Source: Bacteroidaceae bacterium | Lineage (GTDB): Bacteria; Bacteroidota; Bacteroidia; Bacteroidales; Bacteroidaceae | Assembly (NCBI GenBank): GCA_017469525.1 | Contig: JAFUGG010000055.1 | Span: 1-32,952 of the forward strand | Reading direction: 5' to 3' | DNA length: 32,952 nt | Shown: positions 23,652 to 31,815 of the stretch, piece after piece | How positions within the stretch are numbered: position 1 is the stretch's first letter | Layout of the letters: every line of letters starts with the position of its first letter | The notes under the pieces: model-generated | Databases searched by the model: none | Told to the model about the DNA's origin: nothing | The model's input: only the letters and a program-made list of their open reading frames with translations | Translations under genes and position numbers: made by a program

Positions 23652-25097
23652 ATGACCTACACGCAGAGTAAAGACCAATTGCTCTCGCTCATACGCGAAG
23701 GCGGTAAGCTTGACTGGAAAGCCCAGGTCAGGCTTGCCGCCTTGCTCAGTTTCCCCAGCATGCTGGCACAGATGGTGCACATCATGATGCAGTACATCGA
23801 TGCCAGCATGGTGGGCAGCCTCGGTGCGCGTGCCAGTGCCAGCATCGGCCTGGTGAGTACCACGATATGGCTTTTCGGCAGTCTGTGCTCGGCAGCCAGT
23901 GTGGGCTTCTACGTCCAGGTGGCACACAGGATAGGTGCCTGCGACTTTGCCGGAGTCAGACAAGTACTGAGGCAAAGCTTCATGGCATGCATACTGTTTG
24001 CACTCGTGCTAAGTTGTATTGGTGTTGGCATCAGCAGCTACCTGCCGCATTGGCTGGGCGGAGGCGAGGACATCTGCCACGATGCGAGCCTCTACTTCAT
24101 GTTCTTCTCCCTGTGCCTACCCTTCTCGATGCTCAACTCCCTCTGCTCCGGGATGCTCCGCTGCAGTGGCAACATGCACATACCAAGCCTGTTGAACATG
24201 GGCATGTGTCTGCTCGACGTGCTTTTCAACTGGCTGCTCATCTTCCCCACCCGCACCTTTCACCTTTCGACTTCCAACTTTCAACTTTCACTTAGCATTC
24301 CAGGCGCCGGTCTTGGCGTGGTGGGTGCCGTGCTGGGCACAGCCTTTGCCTTCATCATCTGCTCAGGTTTGATGTGCTACTTCACTGTCGTCAGGAGCAA
24401 AGAGCTCTCGCTCCGTCAGGACTCAGGCACCTTTATTCCGCAGCTCTCCACACTTCGCGAAAGTTTCCGCATCGCTGCACCCATTGCCGTTGAGCACGTC
24501 ATCCTGTGCGGAGCACAAATAGTGAGCACGCTTATCGTGGCACCCTTGGGCACGGTGGCGATAGCTGCCAACAGCTTCGGCATCACGGTGGAGGCGCTTT
24601 GCTACATGCCGGGGTATGGCATCTCGGATGCTGCCACGACGCTCGTCGGGCAGAGTCTCGGAGCCGGACGCCGCTTCCTGGCTCGCAGCTTCGGACGCAT
24701 CACGCTCTTCCTCGGCATCGGCATGATGACGCTCATGGCCGTCGTGATGTACACCACCTCGCCTGCCCTGATGACACTCATGACGCCCGATGTGGACGTA
24801 CAACGCCTTACGGTCGAGATACTTCGCATCGAAGCCTTCGCCGAGCCGATGTTTGCCGCCAGCATTGTCTGCTACGGCATCTTCGTCGGAGCACGCGACA
24901 CGCTCATCCCTTGCACGATGAACCTGACGAGCATCTGGTTCGTGCGCATCACCATGGCATACATCCTGGCTTCCACGATGGGACTACGCGGCGTTTGGAT
25001 TGCCATGGCAGTGGAACTCACCTTCCGGGGCATCATCTTCCTCATCAGGTTCCGAGGCGACGGATGGCTAAGAAAATTCTCGACGACAGGCAAATAA
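23652..25097 (+). CDS. MATE-family multidrug/metabolite efflux transporter
   Basis: A 481-residue inner-membrane antiporter of the MATE family (MatE domains at about 30-190 and 255-415), with about 12 hydrophobic helices. It expels cationic or metabolite substrates using a Na+ or H+ gradient; substrate unknown. Typical features are the first-helix region SFPSMLAQMVHIMMQYIDASMVG and GISDAATTLVGQSLGAG at about 319-335 in the second half. Odd feature: residues about 202-214 (TFHLSTSNFQLSL) are encoded by a 7-bp repeat array. It lies in a loop between two helices, where family members normally go straight into the IPGAGLGVVGA segment. The frame is kept, so the protein is probably functional. Confidence 0.92.
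   Translation: MTYTQSKDQLLSLIREGGKLDWKAQVRLAALLSFPSMLAQMVHIMMQYIDASMVGSLGARASASIGLVSTTIWLFGSLCSAASVGFYVQVAHRIGACDFAGVRQVLRQSFMACILFALVLSCIGVGISSYLPHWLGGGEDICHDASLYFMFFSLCLPFSMLNSLCSGMLRCSGNMHIPSLLNMGMCLLDVLFNWLLIFPTRTFHLSTSNFQLSLSIPGAGLGVVGAVLGTAFAFIICSGLMCYFTVVRSKELSLRQDSGTFIPQLSTLRESFRIAAPIAVEHVILCGAQIVSTLIVAPLGTVAIAANSFGITVEALCYMPGYGISDAATTLVGQSLGAGRRFLARSFGRITLFLGIGMMTLMAVVMYTTSPALMTLMTPDVDVQRLTVEILRIEAFAEPMFAASIVCYGIFVGARDTLIPCTMNLTSIWFVRITMAYILASTMGLRGVWIAMAVELTFRGIIFLIRFRGDGWLRKFSTTGK
24254..24295. repeat. 7-bp repeat array inside the MATE gene
   Basis: Six heptamers on the plus strand (CACCTTT twice, CGACTTC, CAACTTT twice, CACTTAG) are the reverse complement of the AGTTGAA family seen at 2250-2279 and 18971-19005. 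Total length is 42 bp, a multiple of three, so the reading frame is maintained. Confidence 0.8.
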
Positions 25098-25154
25098 CCG
25101 TTACCCCACAAGTCAACTGGTGAAACTTCTGCCTTGACGCAACACAATTTAACG

Positions 25155-25251
25155 TTTGTTTCCGATTTGTTTCTCGTGAAGAAACAATTTGTTTCTCGTG
25201 TGGAAACGGTTTGTTTCTCCAGAGGAAACAGTTTGTTTCTCACGTGGAAAC
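25155..25251. repeat. 22-bp tandem palindromic array, TTTGTTTC/GGAAAC type
   Basis: TTTGTTTC starts at 25166, 25188, 25210 and 25232, exactly 22 bp apart. An extra half-step copy starts at 25155, 11 bp earlier. Each GTTTC is answered by GAAAC, giving dyad centres at, for example, 25199 and 25210, again every 11 bp. The array lies between the convergent MATE and C1 peptidase genes. Confidence 0.9.
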
Positions 25252-25350
25252 AACAGTCGTGACACGTCTGCTGAAAAACGTCGTTGGCGGCAAGGAAGTC
25301 GTGACTGCTGTCCGGGGAATTTAAATCCTCGGACAGGAATAAGAAAACAA

Positions 25351-25387
25351 AGAAGCGATGCGCCATCTTGCGTGGCACATCGCTTCT
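25351..25387 (-). terminator. Intrinsic terminator after the C1 peptidase gene
   Basis: AGAAGCGATG-C-GCCA (from 25351) pairs with TGGC-A-CATCGCTTCT (to 25387), with one mismatch and a 7-nt loop. On the minus strand it is followed by a T-rich run (TTTGTTTTCTT). It lies 24 bp beyond the peptidase stop codon. Confidence 0.8.
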
Positions 25388-25410
25388 ATTCTTTAACAAT
25401 CATGTCTCAA

Positions 25411-26628
25411 TCAGATGCCGAGCTTCTGACGGATGTCCTGAGGAATGGCGTTCTTGTTGATGACGATGTTCATGGTCTTGTAGGCTGCGTATGCCTGGCT
25501 GACGTACCAGAAGCCCTTGAACGGACCGCTCTCGCCCCAAGAGTTCTTCATCATGAAGTACTCCTTGCCGTACTGATCCTTGGCAATACCATAGATTTGC
25601 ATGCCGTGGTCGTCAGTCGTCTCCCAGTTGTCGTAAGCCTCTTGACGCATCTCGGGAGTAATCTCCTTCTCAGCATTGGCACTGACAATCTCCACTTTCT
25701 CCGAGGCTTTCTCGCCCGTCCAGCGTGCCTGGTCGCTGCCCACGCCTGCCTTGAACTTGGTGTCGGGCACCATAGCCACGCTCTTGTTCTTGCCGCTGCG
25801 ACGGCTGAAACCATCTTCGCTGACGTCGGCACCCCAAGCAAATGTCCAGCCGTTCTTGACCGATTCGTACATGACGCGCATCAGGTCGTCGAGGGGCAGG
25901 TTGTAGCTGCTTGCCCAGCGCCAGTTGTCTTCAATCTCCAGAATGAAGGTGCTCCAGTAGGGATGGTGTGTGTAGCTGGTCAGGCTGACGTAGTCATTGG
26001 GGTCGAGCTTCAGGTAGTCCTTGACGAAGCTCTGCGGTGTGTAGCGCACGCCCTTGTACTCGAACTCCTCGGGGCACTTGCCGAAGTAGCCGTCGAGCAT
26101 GGATTGCAAGGCCGACTTCCATGCCTTCGGATAAATCTTCTTTGCGCTGCTCTTCGAGATACTCTCCAGATAAGCAGCCATCGGGGGGAAGAACTGGCCG
26201 AAGTTGAAAAGGCTGTCGCCGTACTCGGTGATGGGATAAGGCATCAAGCCCTCGGGAACAAGGCCGTAATGCTCCATGCAATAGATGGCATCCTCGAAGC
26301 TGCCGCCTTGGCTGAAGCTTGCGTCGCCGTGGGTGCGGACATGCTTGTCGGCACGGTCAACATAGGTTTTGCTGACGAGGAACGACTCGCAGAGGTCGAG
26401 GTCGTCTTTCAGCGCAGGGTTCTTCTTGATGGCCTCACTCTCCAGGAATGCCAAAGAGGAATAGGCCCAGCAAGTGCCCGAGCTGTTCTGGTTCTTGATG
26501 CTTGTCACGGGATTTTCGATGATGGTGGTGAAGATGAGGCTGTCCTTGTCGGCCTTCTTCTCCTTGTCTTTTGCAGCTGCAGGCATGACGAGCAATGCGG
26601 CTGCAGCAAGTGCGATGAGTTTTTTCAT
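25411..26628 (-). CDS. Secreted C1 (bleomycin hydrolase/PepC-like) peptidase
   Basis: A 405-residue papain-superfamily peptidase of the C1B (aminopeptidase C) type. Catalytic residues are visible: Q47 and C53 in NQNSSGTCWAYSS, the histidine in DDHGMQIYG, and the asparagine in MKNSWG. Unlike the cytosolic enzymes it has a signal peptide (MKKLIALAAAALLVMPAAA), so it should act in the periplasm or outside. The chain is a little shorter than the roughly 440-450 residues of classical PepC. It is the last gene of a minus-strand run, 31 bp after pepP, and is followed by a strong terminator. Pairing with a proline-specific aminopeptidase suggests stepwise peptide breakdown. Confidence 0.9.
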   Translation of the reverse strand: MKKLIALAAAALLVMPAAAKDKEKKADKDSLIFTTIIENPVTSIKNQNSSGTCWAYSSLAFLESEAIKKNPALKDDLDLCESFLVSKTYVDRADKHVRTHGDASFSQGGSFEDAIYCMEHYGLVPEGLMPYPITEYGDSLFNFGQFFPPMAAYLESISKSSAKKIYPKAWKSALQSMLDGYFGKCPEEFEYKGVRYTPQSFVKDYLKLDPNDYVSLTSYTHHPYWSTFILEIEDNWRWASSYNLPLDDLMRVMYESVKNGWTFAWGADVSEDGFSRRSGKNKSVAMVPDTKFKAGVGSDQARWTGEKASEKVEIVSANAEKEITPEMRQEAYDNWETTDDHGMQIYGIAKDQYGKEYFMMKNSWGESGPFKGFWYVSQAYAAYKTMNIVINKNAIPQDIRQKLGI

Positions 26629-26659
26629 TATTTTGAATTTTGAATTTAATTATTTTGAA

Positions 26660-28024
26660 TTAATAAGGTATCCTGTCTTTGCCGAGGAATCTGCAACCGT
26701 CCCTGGTGATGAGGATGTCGTCCTCGATGCGGATACCGCCAAAGTCCTTGTACGTCTCAAGCTTGTCGAAGTTGAGGAACTCCGCGCAATGTCCTGTCGA
26801 GCGCCAGTCGTCAATGAGTGCCGGAATGAAGTAGATGCCGGGCTCGTCCGTTACGACAAAGCCTTCCTGCAAGCGTCGGCCCATTCGCAGACTGCAGGTC
26901 CCGAACTGCTCCAGGTTAGGTCGCACCTCATCGTCGAAGCCGACATAGGTCTGTCCAAGGCCCTCCATGTCGTGCACGTCCAAACCCATCATGTGGCCCA
27001 AGCCGTGAGGCATGAACATGGCATGTGCCCCTGCACGCACGGCCTCCTCGGTATCGCCCTTCATCAAGCCAAGTTCCTTGAGTCGTTCGGTCATAAGTCG
27101 GCACACGGCAAAGTGTACGTCCCACCACTTCACGCCAGGTGCAGCGAGCGTCAAGGCATAGTCGTGGCAGTCCTTTACGATGTCGTAAATCTCCTTCTGG
27201 CGTTGCGTGAATGTGCCGCTGATGGGAGTCGTGCGCGTGTTATCGCTGCAATAGTTCTCGTTGGTCTCAGCTCCTGCATCTACCAGGAGCAGTCGTCCTG
27301 CCTCGAGGGGCCTGGGGCTTGGGTAGCCGTGCATAATCTCGCCATGCATCGTGACGATGCTCGGGAAGCTGACCATGCAGCCATGACTGCTCGCAATGCC
27401 GCTGATAACGCCTGATATTTCCTGCTCCGTCACACCTTCTCGGCACATCTTCATGGCCGTGGTGTGCATCTCGTAACCGATAGCACAAGCGCGCTCTATC
27501 TCTTCTATCTCGCCCTGACTCTTCACGGCACGCTGGTCGATGACCGCTTTGATGAGTTCCACGCTGGCAGCCTCCCTTTGCTGAGAGGGATGGATGCCCA
27601 GCATGTCCATGAGCTGAATCATGTGGTCGTGACGATACGGCGGCAGGAAATGGATGCGCTGACCGCTGGCTTTTGCCTTCTTTATGAAGTCCGAGAGGCT
27701 CTTCATCGGCAAAGTCTTGGCCACGCCACACTCGGCAGCCATGTCGGCAACGCTATCTACAGAGCCGAACCAAACAATGTCGTCGATGTCGATATCATCG
27801 CCAACGAGGTACTCTTGGTTGTTGTCAACATCGATGATGCCAGCCAAACCTTCGCGATGCTGGCCATAGAAATAGAGGAAAGAGCTGTCCTGACGGAAGC
27901 GATAGACGTTGCTCGGGTAGTTGGCCGGCGAGTCATTGTTGCCCATCAGCAGTATGATGCCAGAGCCGATGCGCTCTTTGAGCAGCCTGCGCCGCTCGAC
28001 GTATGTGTTTTTATCGAATAACAC
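26660..28024 (-). CDS. pepP: Xaa-Pro aminopeptidase (M24B)
   Basis: A 454-residue metallopeptidase that removes N-terminal residues next to proline. The N-terminal creatinase-like domain covers about 1-165 and the pita-bread catalytic domain about 170-450. All five metal ligands are in place: D249 (LLLVDAGAE), D261 (YCSDNTRTT), H344 (PHGLGHMMGLDVHD), E394 (VTDEPGIY) and E434 (GIRIEDD). There is no signal peptide, so it is cytosolic. It lies 47 bp downstream of the GH5 gene and 31 bp upstream of the C1 peptidase gene on the same strand, probably as part of one transcript. Confidence 0.95.
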   Translation of the reverse strand: MLFDKNTYVERRRLLKERIGSGIILLMGNNDSPANYPSNVYRFRQDSSFLYFYGQHREGLAGIIDVDNNQEYLVGDDIDIDDIVWFGSVDSVADMAAECGVAKTLPMKSLSDFIKKAKASGQRIHFLPPYRHDHMIQLMDMLGIHPSQQREAASVELIKAVIDQRAVKSQGEIEEIERACAIGYEMHTTAMKMCREGVTEQEISGVISGIASSHGCMVSFPSIVTMHGEIMHGYPSPRPLEAGRLLLVDAGAETNENYCSDNTRTTPISGTFTQRQKEIYDIVKDCHDYALTLAAPGVKWWDVHFAVCRLMTERLKELGLMKGDTEEAVRAGAHAMFMPHGLGHMMGLDVHDMEGLGQTYVGFDDEVRPNLEQFGTCSLRMGRRLQEGFVVTDEPGIYFIPALIDDWRSTGHCAEFLNFDKLETYKDFGGIRIEDDILITRDGCRFLGKDRIPY

Positions 28025-28071
28025 CTTTGTAAATTTACTATTTGAGGATTTACTATCTACTATTTAACACT

Positions 28072-29394
28072 TCACTTGTTGAGTTTTTCTGCAGCCTGAC
28101 GAATGACCTTGAGGGTCGTCGTGTCACTTGCAAAGACTGCATTCAAGCCTTGTTCTTCTTGAGCTGGATCGCCTACGTAGTCGTCCCAACGCTGCCAACG
28201 GACATGCTTCGGCTGGGCATATCCGCCCCAAGCCCAGAAGCAACATCCCTGCAGCTTGCCTTCGTCCATTAGGCTGAAGGCATATTCATAATAGATGTCG
28301 CGACCTTGAGTGGTCGAACCCAACTCAATGCGATAGCCATCGCGGGGATAACCGAACTCCTCCAAGACCATTGGCTTGTTCAAGTCCTTGACGATGTTCC
28401 AGCAACGGTCCATGTAGGCACGCGTCATGCGGGCTGCATAGGGAACGCTGTCCACGACAGAGGTCTCGCCATTCTTTGCCAGACCATTCACGAGCGGACC
28501 GCTTGCCGGGCCGAGCCAGTGCCAGTTGTAGGGCCAGATGTGGATGCAGACGTAGTCAATCTCGGGGAAGGCATGAACCTGACGGAAGAGGTCGGGATCG
28601 TACTCACAACCCTCGAGACCTTCGCTTCCAGTCGTAACCAAATGGTTGCCATCAAGGCTCTTGATGAGCTTAGCCTGTGCCTCGACCCACTGGGCAAAGC
28701 AGGCCTTTGTCAAGGAGTCGCGTGCGAAGGCACGAGGCTCGTTGGCAAGTTCCCAAGCCATAATGGCAGGCGATTCGCTATAAGGCTTGCCTGTAACGGT
28801 ATTGGTGCGAGAGACGATGTGGCGAACATGACGCTCTGCCATAGCCTTTGCGCTGTCGTTCTTGACGAATTGGCAATGATAGTCCTGTGCGATGGTCCAG
28901 TCCGACCAGTCGGGCACAGGGCCGCATCCTGCCCATTCGAGGTAGGCGCCGTATCCCCCACTCCATTCCCATGCATTGTTCAGGAAGAGGACTGCCGTCA
29001 TCTCACGCTTCTCGAGTTCTGCCAAGAGGTAGTCCAAGCCCTGGAGGATAGTGTCGTTATAGACGCCTGGCTCTGGCTGAAGGACTGGCACGACGTGCGA
29101 TGCCACCGTGTCCGGGCCTTCGCCGGAGGCAAGGACACGCACATTGGTGATGCCCACCTCCTGCATCAGGTCGAGTTCCTTCTGCAGACGTTCACGGTCG
29201 CCGCCCTGACCTTCGCTTGCCAAGACTGCACCGTACCAGAAGTTAGCGCCGATGAACTTATACTCGTTGTCGCCTCGATAGAACTTGCCATCGCGAGTTG
29301 TCACGAAGTCTGGTCCGCTGCCTGACAGAGTGTCCTGGCATGCATAGAGTCCAGCCAACGCAAGAATGATGTAAAGACAAGCAATACGTCTCAT
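28072..29394 (-). CDS. GH5-type endo-beta-mannanase-like lipoprotein
   Basis: A 440-residue glycoside hydrolase with the GH5 clan-A barrel, most like subfamily-7 beta-1,4-mannanases. The acid/base glutamate is E219 in WELANEPR and the nucleophile E346 in VLEEFGYPRDG. CIHIWPYNW and CFWAWGGY are typical aromatic subsite segments. I set the start at 29394 (MRRIACLYIILALAG...). It gives a lipoprotein signal with lipobox LYAC and lipidated C19, while the longer frame would run into the upstream regulator gene. It likely acts at the cell surface or in the periplasm on mannan or a related beta-glycan. It is 16 bp downstream of an AraC regulator, which may control it. Confidence 0.9.
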   Translation of the reverse strand: MRRIACLYIILALAGLYACQDTLSGSGPDFVTTRDGKFYRGDNEYKFIGANFWYGAVLASEGQGGDRERLQKELDLMQEVGITNVRVLASGEGPDTVASHVVPVLQPEPGVYNDTILQGLDYLLAELEKREMTAVLFLNNAWEWSGGYGAYLEWAGCGPVPDWSDWTIAQDYHCQFVKNDSAKAMAERHVRHIVSRTNTVTGKPYSESPAIMAWELANEPRAFARDSLTKACFAQWVEAQAKLIKSLDGNHLVTTGSEGLEGCEYDPDLFRQVHAFPEIDYVCIHIWPYNWHWLGPASGPLVNGLAKNGETSVVDSVPYAARMTRAYMDRCWNIVKDLNKPMVLEEFGYPRDGYRIELGSTTQGRDIYYEYAFSLMDEGKLQGCCFWAWGGYAQPKHVRWQRWDDYVGDPAQEEQGLNAVFASDTTTLKVIRQAAEKLNK

Positions 29395-29410
29395 AACAAT
29401 ATGGTATAAA

Positions 29411-30289
29411 TTATATGATGATCTTGCTCTTGTGGTAGTTATCGCGGAAGGCTGTGGGCGAGCAACCTTTTTTCTTCTTGAAGATGCGGTTGAAGTTACT
29501 GATGTTGTTGAAGCCGCAACTGTAGCAAATCTCTGCAACGCTGGTGTGGGTATCCACCAGCTGACGGGCAGCATAGCCGAGGCGGATGTCAATGATATAG
29601 TCGCTGACCGTCTTGCCTGTACGCGTGCGGAAGAAACGGGAGAAGGCAGCCGGTGTCATTCCTGCTATGTCGGCAAGGGTCTTCAGACGTATCTCGCCCT
29701 TGAAGTTCTGGTCGATGTGCTCCTCGACAGCACGCACGCGACGGCTCTCGGGCGTATTCTTCACGTTGGCAAACGACTTGCTGGCCAACAGGTGATAATT
29801 GTCCTGAAGGGAGAGCTCGTAGAGTATCTCGAGCAGGGAGAGCATCCGGTAGAAGCCGGGCTGAGCCGAAGTGATGTTCGTTATCTTGCCGTACAGCTCC
29901 ATGATAGCAGGCAACTCGAAGGCAACACCTCGCTTGGCATTCTCGAAGAGGGCGCGCAGGCTCGAGAGTTGGTTCTTCTGAAGGAATTGCTCACCGAGCA
30001 AATCGGGAGGGAACTGAATGGTAATCTCATGGATGGAATGGCTTTGGCAGTCGTACTGGTCCCACATATGTTCCAGTCCGCTTCCGACGAGCACCAGGTC
30101 ATACTTACCCAGAACCTCGATGCTGTCGCCAACAATACGGCGGGCTCCATCGCAATGCTCCACGAAGTTCAGTTCCATCTCCTCGTGTTTGTGGAGCGGA
30201 TAAGTGAACGAATCCTTGTCACGGTCGAGCATCAGGAAGCAATCCTTCTCGCTCAATGGCGTAACCTCTGTTATAACTTTGTCTGTCAT
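29411..30289 (-). CDS. AraC-family transcriptional regulator
   Basis: A 292-residue AraC/XylS-type regulator. The N-terminal cupin-like sensing domain (about 10-120) contains YPLHKHEEMELNFV, the usual HxH-type entry of such folds. The C-terminal double helix-turn-helix (about 190-286) includes LADIAGMTPAAFSRFFRTRTG and the hallmark CGFNNISNFNRIFKKKKGCSP. It is the first gene of the minus-strand run that continues with the GH5 hydrolase 16 bp later, so it is a good candidate for sugar-responsive control of that operon. The ligand is unknown. A promoter match lies at 30343-30374. Confidence 0.95.
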   Translation of the reverse strand: MTDKVITEVTPLSEKDCFLMLDRDKDSFTYPLHKHEEMELNFVEHCDGARRIVGDSIEVLGKYDLVLVGSGLEHMWDQYDCQSHSIHEITIQFPPDLLGEQFLQKNQLSSLRALFENAKRGVAFELPAIMELYGKITNITSAQPGFYRMLSLLEILYELSLQDNYHLLASKSFANVKNTPESRRVRAVEEHIDQNFKGEIRLKTLADIAGMTPAAFSRFFRTRTGKTVSDYIIDIRLGYAARQLVDTHTSVAEICYSCGFNNISNFNRIFKKKKGCSPTAFRDNYHKSKIII

Positions 30290-30342
30290 AGAATTTAATT
30301 GTAGGCTTTAGAGTTAATTGTTAGTTATTAGTTTCGGCGGCA

Positions 30343-30374
30343 CAAAATTACACTTTTTTATCAAAAGTTACAAG
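30343..30374 (-). promoter_or_regulatory. Predicted promoter of the AraC-GH5 operon
   Basis: On the minus strand TAATTTTG (plus coordinates 30343-30350) matches the -7 consensus. CTTG (30371-30374), 20 bp upstream, is one mismatch from the -33 TTTG. The AraC start codon lies 53 bp downstream. Confidence 0.6.
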
Positions 30375-30562
30375 TTTTGAACAATAAAATAACCTCACCA
30401 ATGAAATTACGCAAAAATATCAGGGATGATTAAAGTCTCGGGAATCACAGAGATGAGCAGAACAGGCAATCATACGAAGATAACAAGAGGGCTTTCCCCC
30501 TCTTTGTCCGGCACTCAGAATGGTCCGATTCGGCACTTTTTGGGAGCGCGGGCGTCCTGCCC

Positions 30563-30705
30563 GCTCAGGCTGAAATAATACGCCAAGGAGTTTGCACATA
30601 CATGTAGATGCAATTGCATGTACATGTAGATGCAATTGCATCTACATGTATGTGCAAACAACCCAGCACGCCAGGTTGGGCTTGCGAGGCAAGGAAAATA
30701 GGGGC
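30563..30705. repeat. Dispersed element with 70-bp palindrome (copy 2)
   Basis: The core at 30590-30659 is a 70-bp near-perfect palindrome; only the central ten bases break full symmetry. AATT and CATG dyad centres fall at 30602.5, 30613.5, 30624.5, 30635.5 and 30646.5, exactly every 11 bp. The core matches copy 1 (7148-7216) except for one base, and both flanks are similar. It lies between the AraC operon promoter and the porP promoter. Confidence 0.92.
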
Positions 30706-30753
30706 TTAGGGCAGGAGGCAAGCGGCAAAAAAAACTAAAATCAGCCCCACTCT

Positions 30754-30785
30754 TTTGGCCGAAATCAATATTTTTTGTAATTTTG
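30754..30785 (+). promoter_or_regulatory. Predicted promoter of porP-porK
   Basis: TTTG at 30754-30757 and TAATTTTG at 30778-30785 are 20 bp apart, a full match to the Bacteroidetes consensus. The porP start codon is 61 bp downstream. Confidence 0.8.
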
Positions 30786-30846
30786 CATAAAATTATGTGT
30801 AATCCGACACAATAAACTCACATTATATATCGTTATTTAAAACAGG

Positions 30847-31785
30847 ATGAAAAAACTGCTCTGGATAGGTATGCTCATTGTGTCCCTCAGTGTGAGGGCC
30901 CAATTCGACGCGGCGTTTACCAACACCTGGGCGTTGCAGTCCTACTACAACCCTGCAGCGGCAGGGCTCGACAGCAAATTGAACGTCGTGGGAATGTACA
31001 GCCTGCAGATGGTGGGCTACGAGGGAGCTCCCAAGACAATGGTCATCAACGCCGACATGCCCCTGTTCTTCGTCGGACCGAAGCATGGCGTTGGCGCCGC
31101 TTTCCTCAACGACGCCATCGGTGCCTTCTCGAACAAGAAGATACAGCTGCAGTACGCCTTCCACCAGAAGTTCCTCGGCGGCAGAGCCAGCATCGGCATC
31201 CGTCCGGCACTCCTCATGGTGGGCTTCAACGGCTCAGAAATGGACCTCATCGACCCCGGCGACCCGGCATTCGCCTCGAACGACGTGAAAGGCAATGCCT
31301 TCGACCTCGACGTCGGGCTCCGATACACCTACAAGAACGTCTGGTACGCCGGCGTAAGCGCCATCCATCTAATGGGACCTACTGTCAAGCTGGGCGATGA
31401 CAAGACACACGAAGTCACGGTGGACCCCACCTTCATGGTGCAGGGAGGATACACACTCACCTTCCGGCAGCCACGATACAAACTGGCAATGGACGCATTG
31501 GTACGCTCCGACCTCAAGAACTGGCGAGGCGACATCAATGCACGACTCCTTTACGAAGGCAACAAACATAAGCTCTACGGTGGCCTCATGTACAGCCCCA
31601 CCATCAGCGTAGGTCTCCTGCTCGGCTTCGACTTCCACGGCATCAACATCGGATACTCCTACGAGGTCTACACAGGCGGCGTGGGAGCCTTGAACGGAAC
31701 ACACGAGATACTCATCGGATACCAGCACGACCTCGACGTGTTCAAGAAAGGAAAGAACCTCCACAAATCCGTCCGAATACTCTAA
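30847..31785 (+). CDS. porP: Type IX secretion system PorP/SprF family protein
   Basis: A 312-residue outer-membrane protein of the PorP/SprF family, part of the type IX secretion and gliding apparatus. A signal peptide (about 1-18, ending VRAQ) is followed by the family opening QFDAAFTNTWALQSYYNPAAAG. An alternating beta-strand pattern consistent with a membrane barrel continues to the C terminus. The length is typical. It is followed 30 bp later by porK/gldK, the conserved gene order at the start of the T9SS core operon. Single PorP/SprF proteins can also serve individual substrates, but the neighbour makes the core copy more likely. Confidence 0.93.
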   Translation: MKKLLWIGMLIVSLSVRAQFDAAFTNTWALQSYYNPAAAGLDSKLNVVGMYSLQMVGYEGAPKTMVINADMPLFFVGPKHGVGAAFLNDAIGAFSNKKIQLQYAFHQKFLGGRASIGIRPALLMVGFNGSEMDLIDPGDPAFASNDVKGNAFDLDVGLRYTYKNVWYAGVSAIHLMGPTVKLGDDKTHEVTVDPTFMVQGGYTLTFRQPRYKLAMDALVRSDLKNWRGDINARLLYEGNKHKLYGGLMYSPTISVGLLLGFDFHGINIGYSYEVYTGGVGALNGTHEILIGYQHDLDVFKKGKNLHKSVRIL

Positions 31786-31815
31786 GAAACTAAATTGATA
31801 CTATATAATAATAAG

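Noticed and set aside
29395..29592. Longer N terminus for the GH5 gene
   Set aside because: It would overlap the AraC coding region, and the lipoprotein signal begins at the ATG at 29394.
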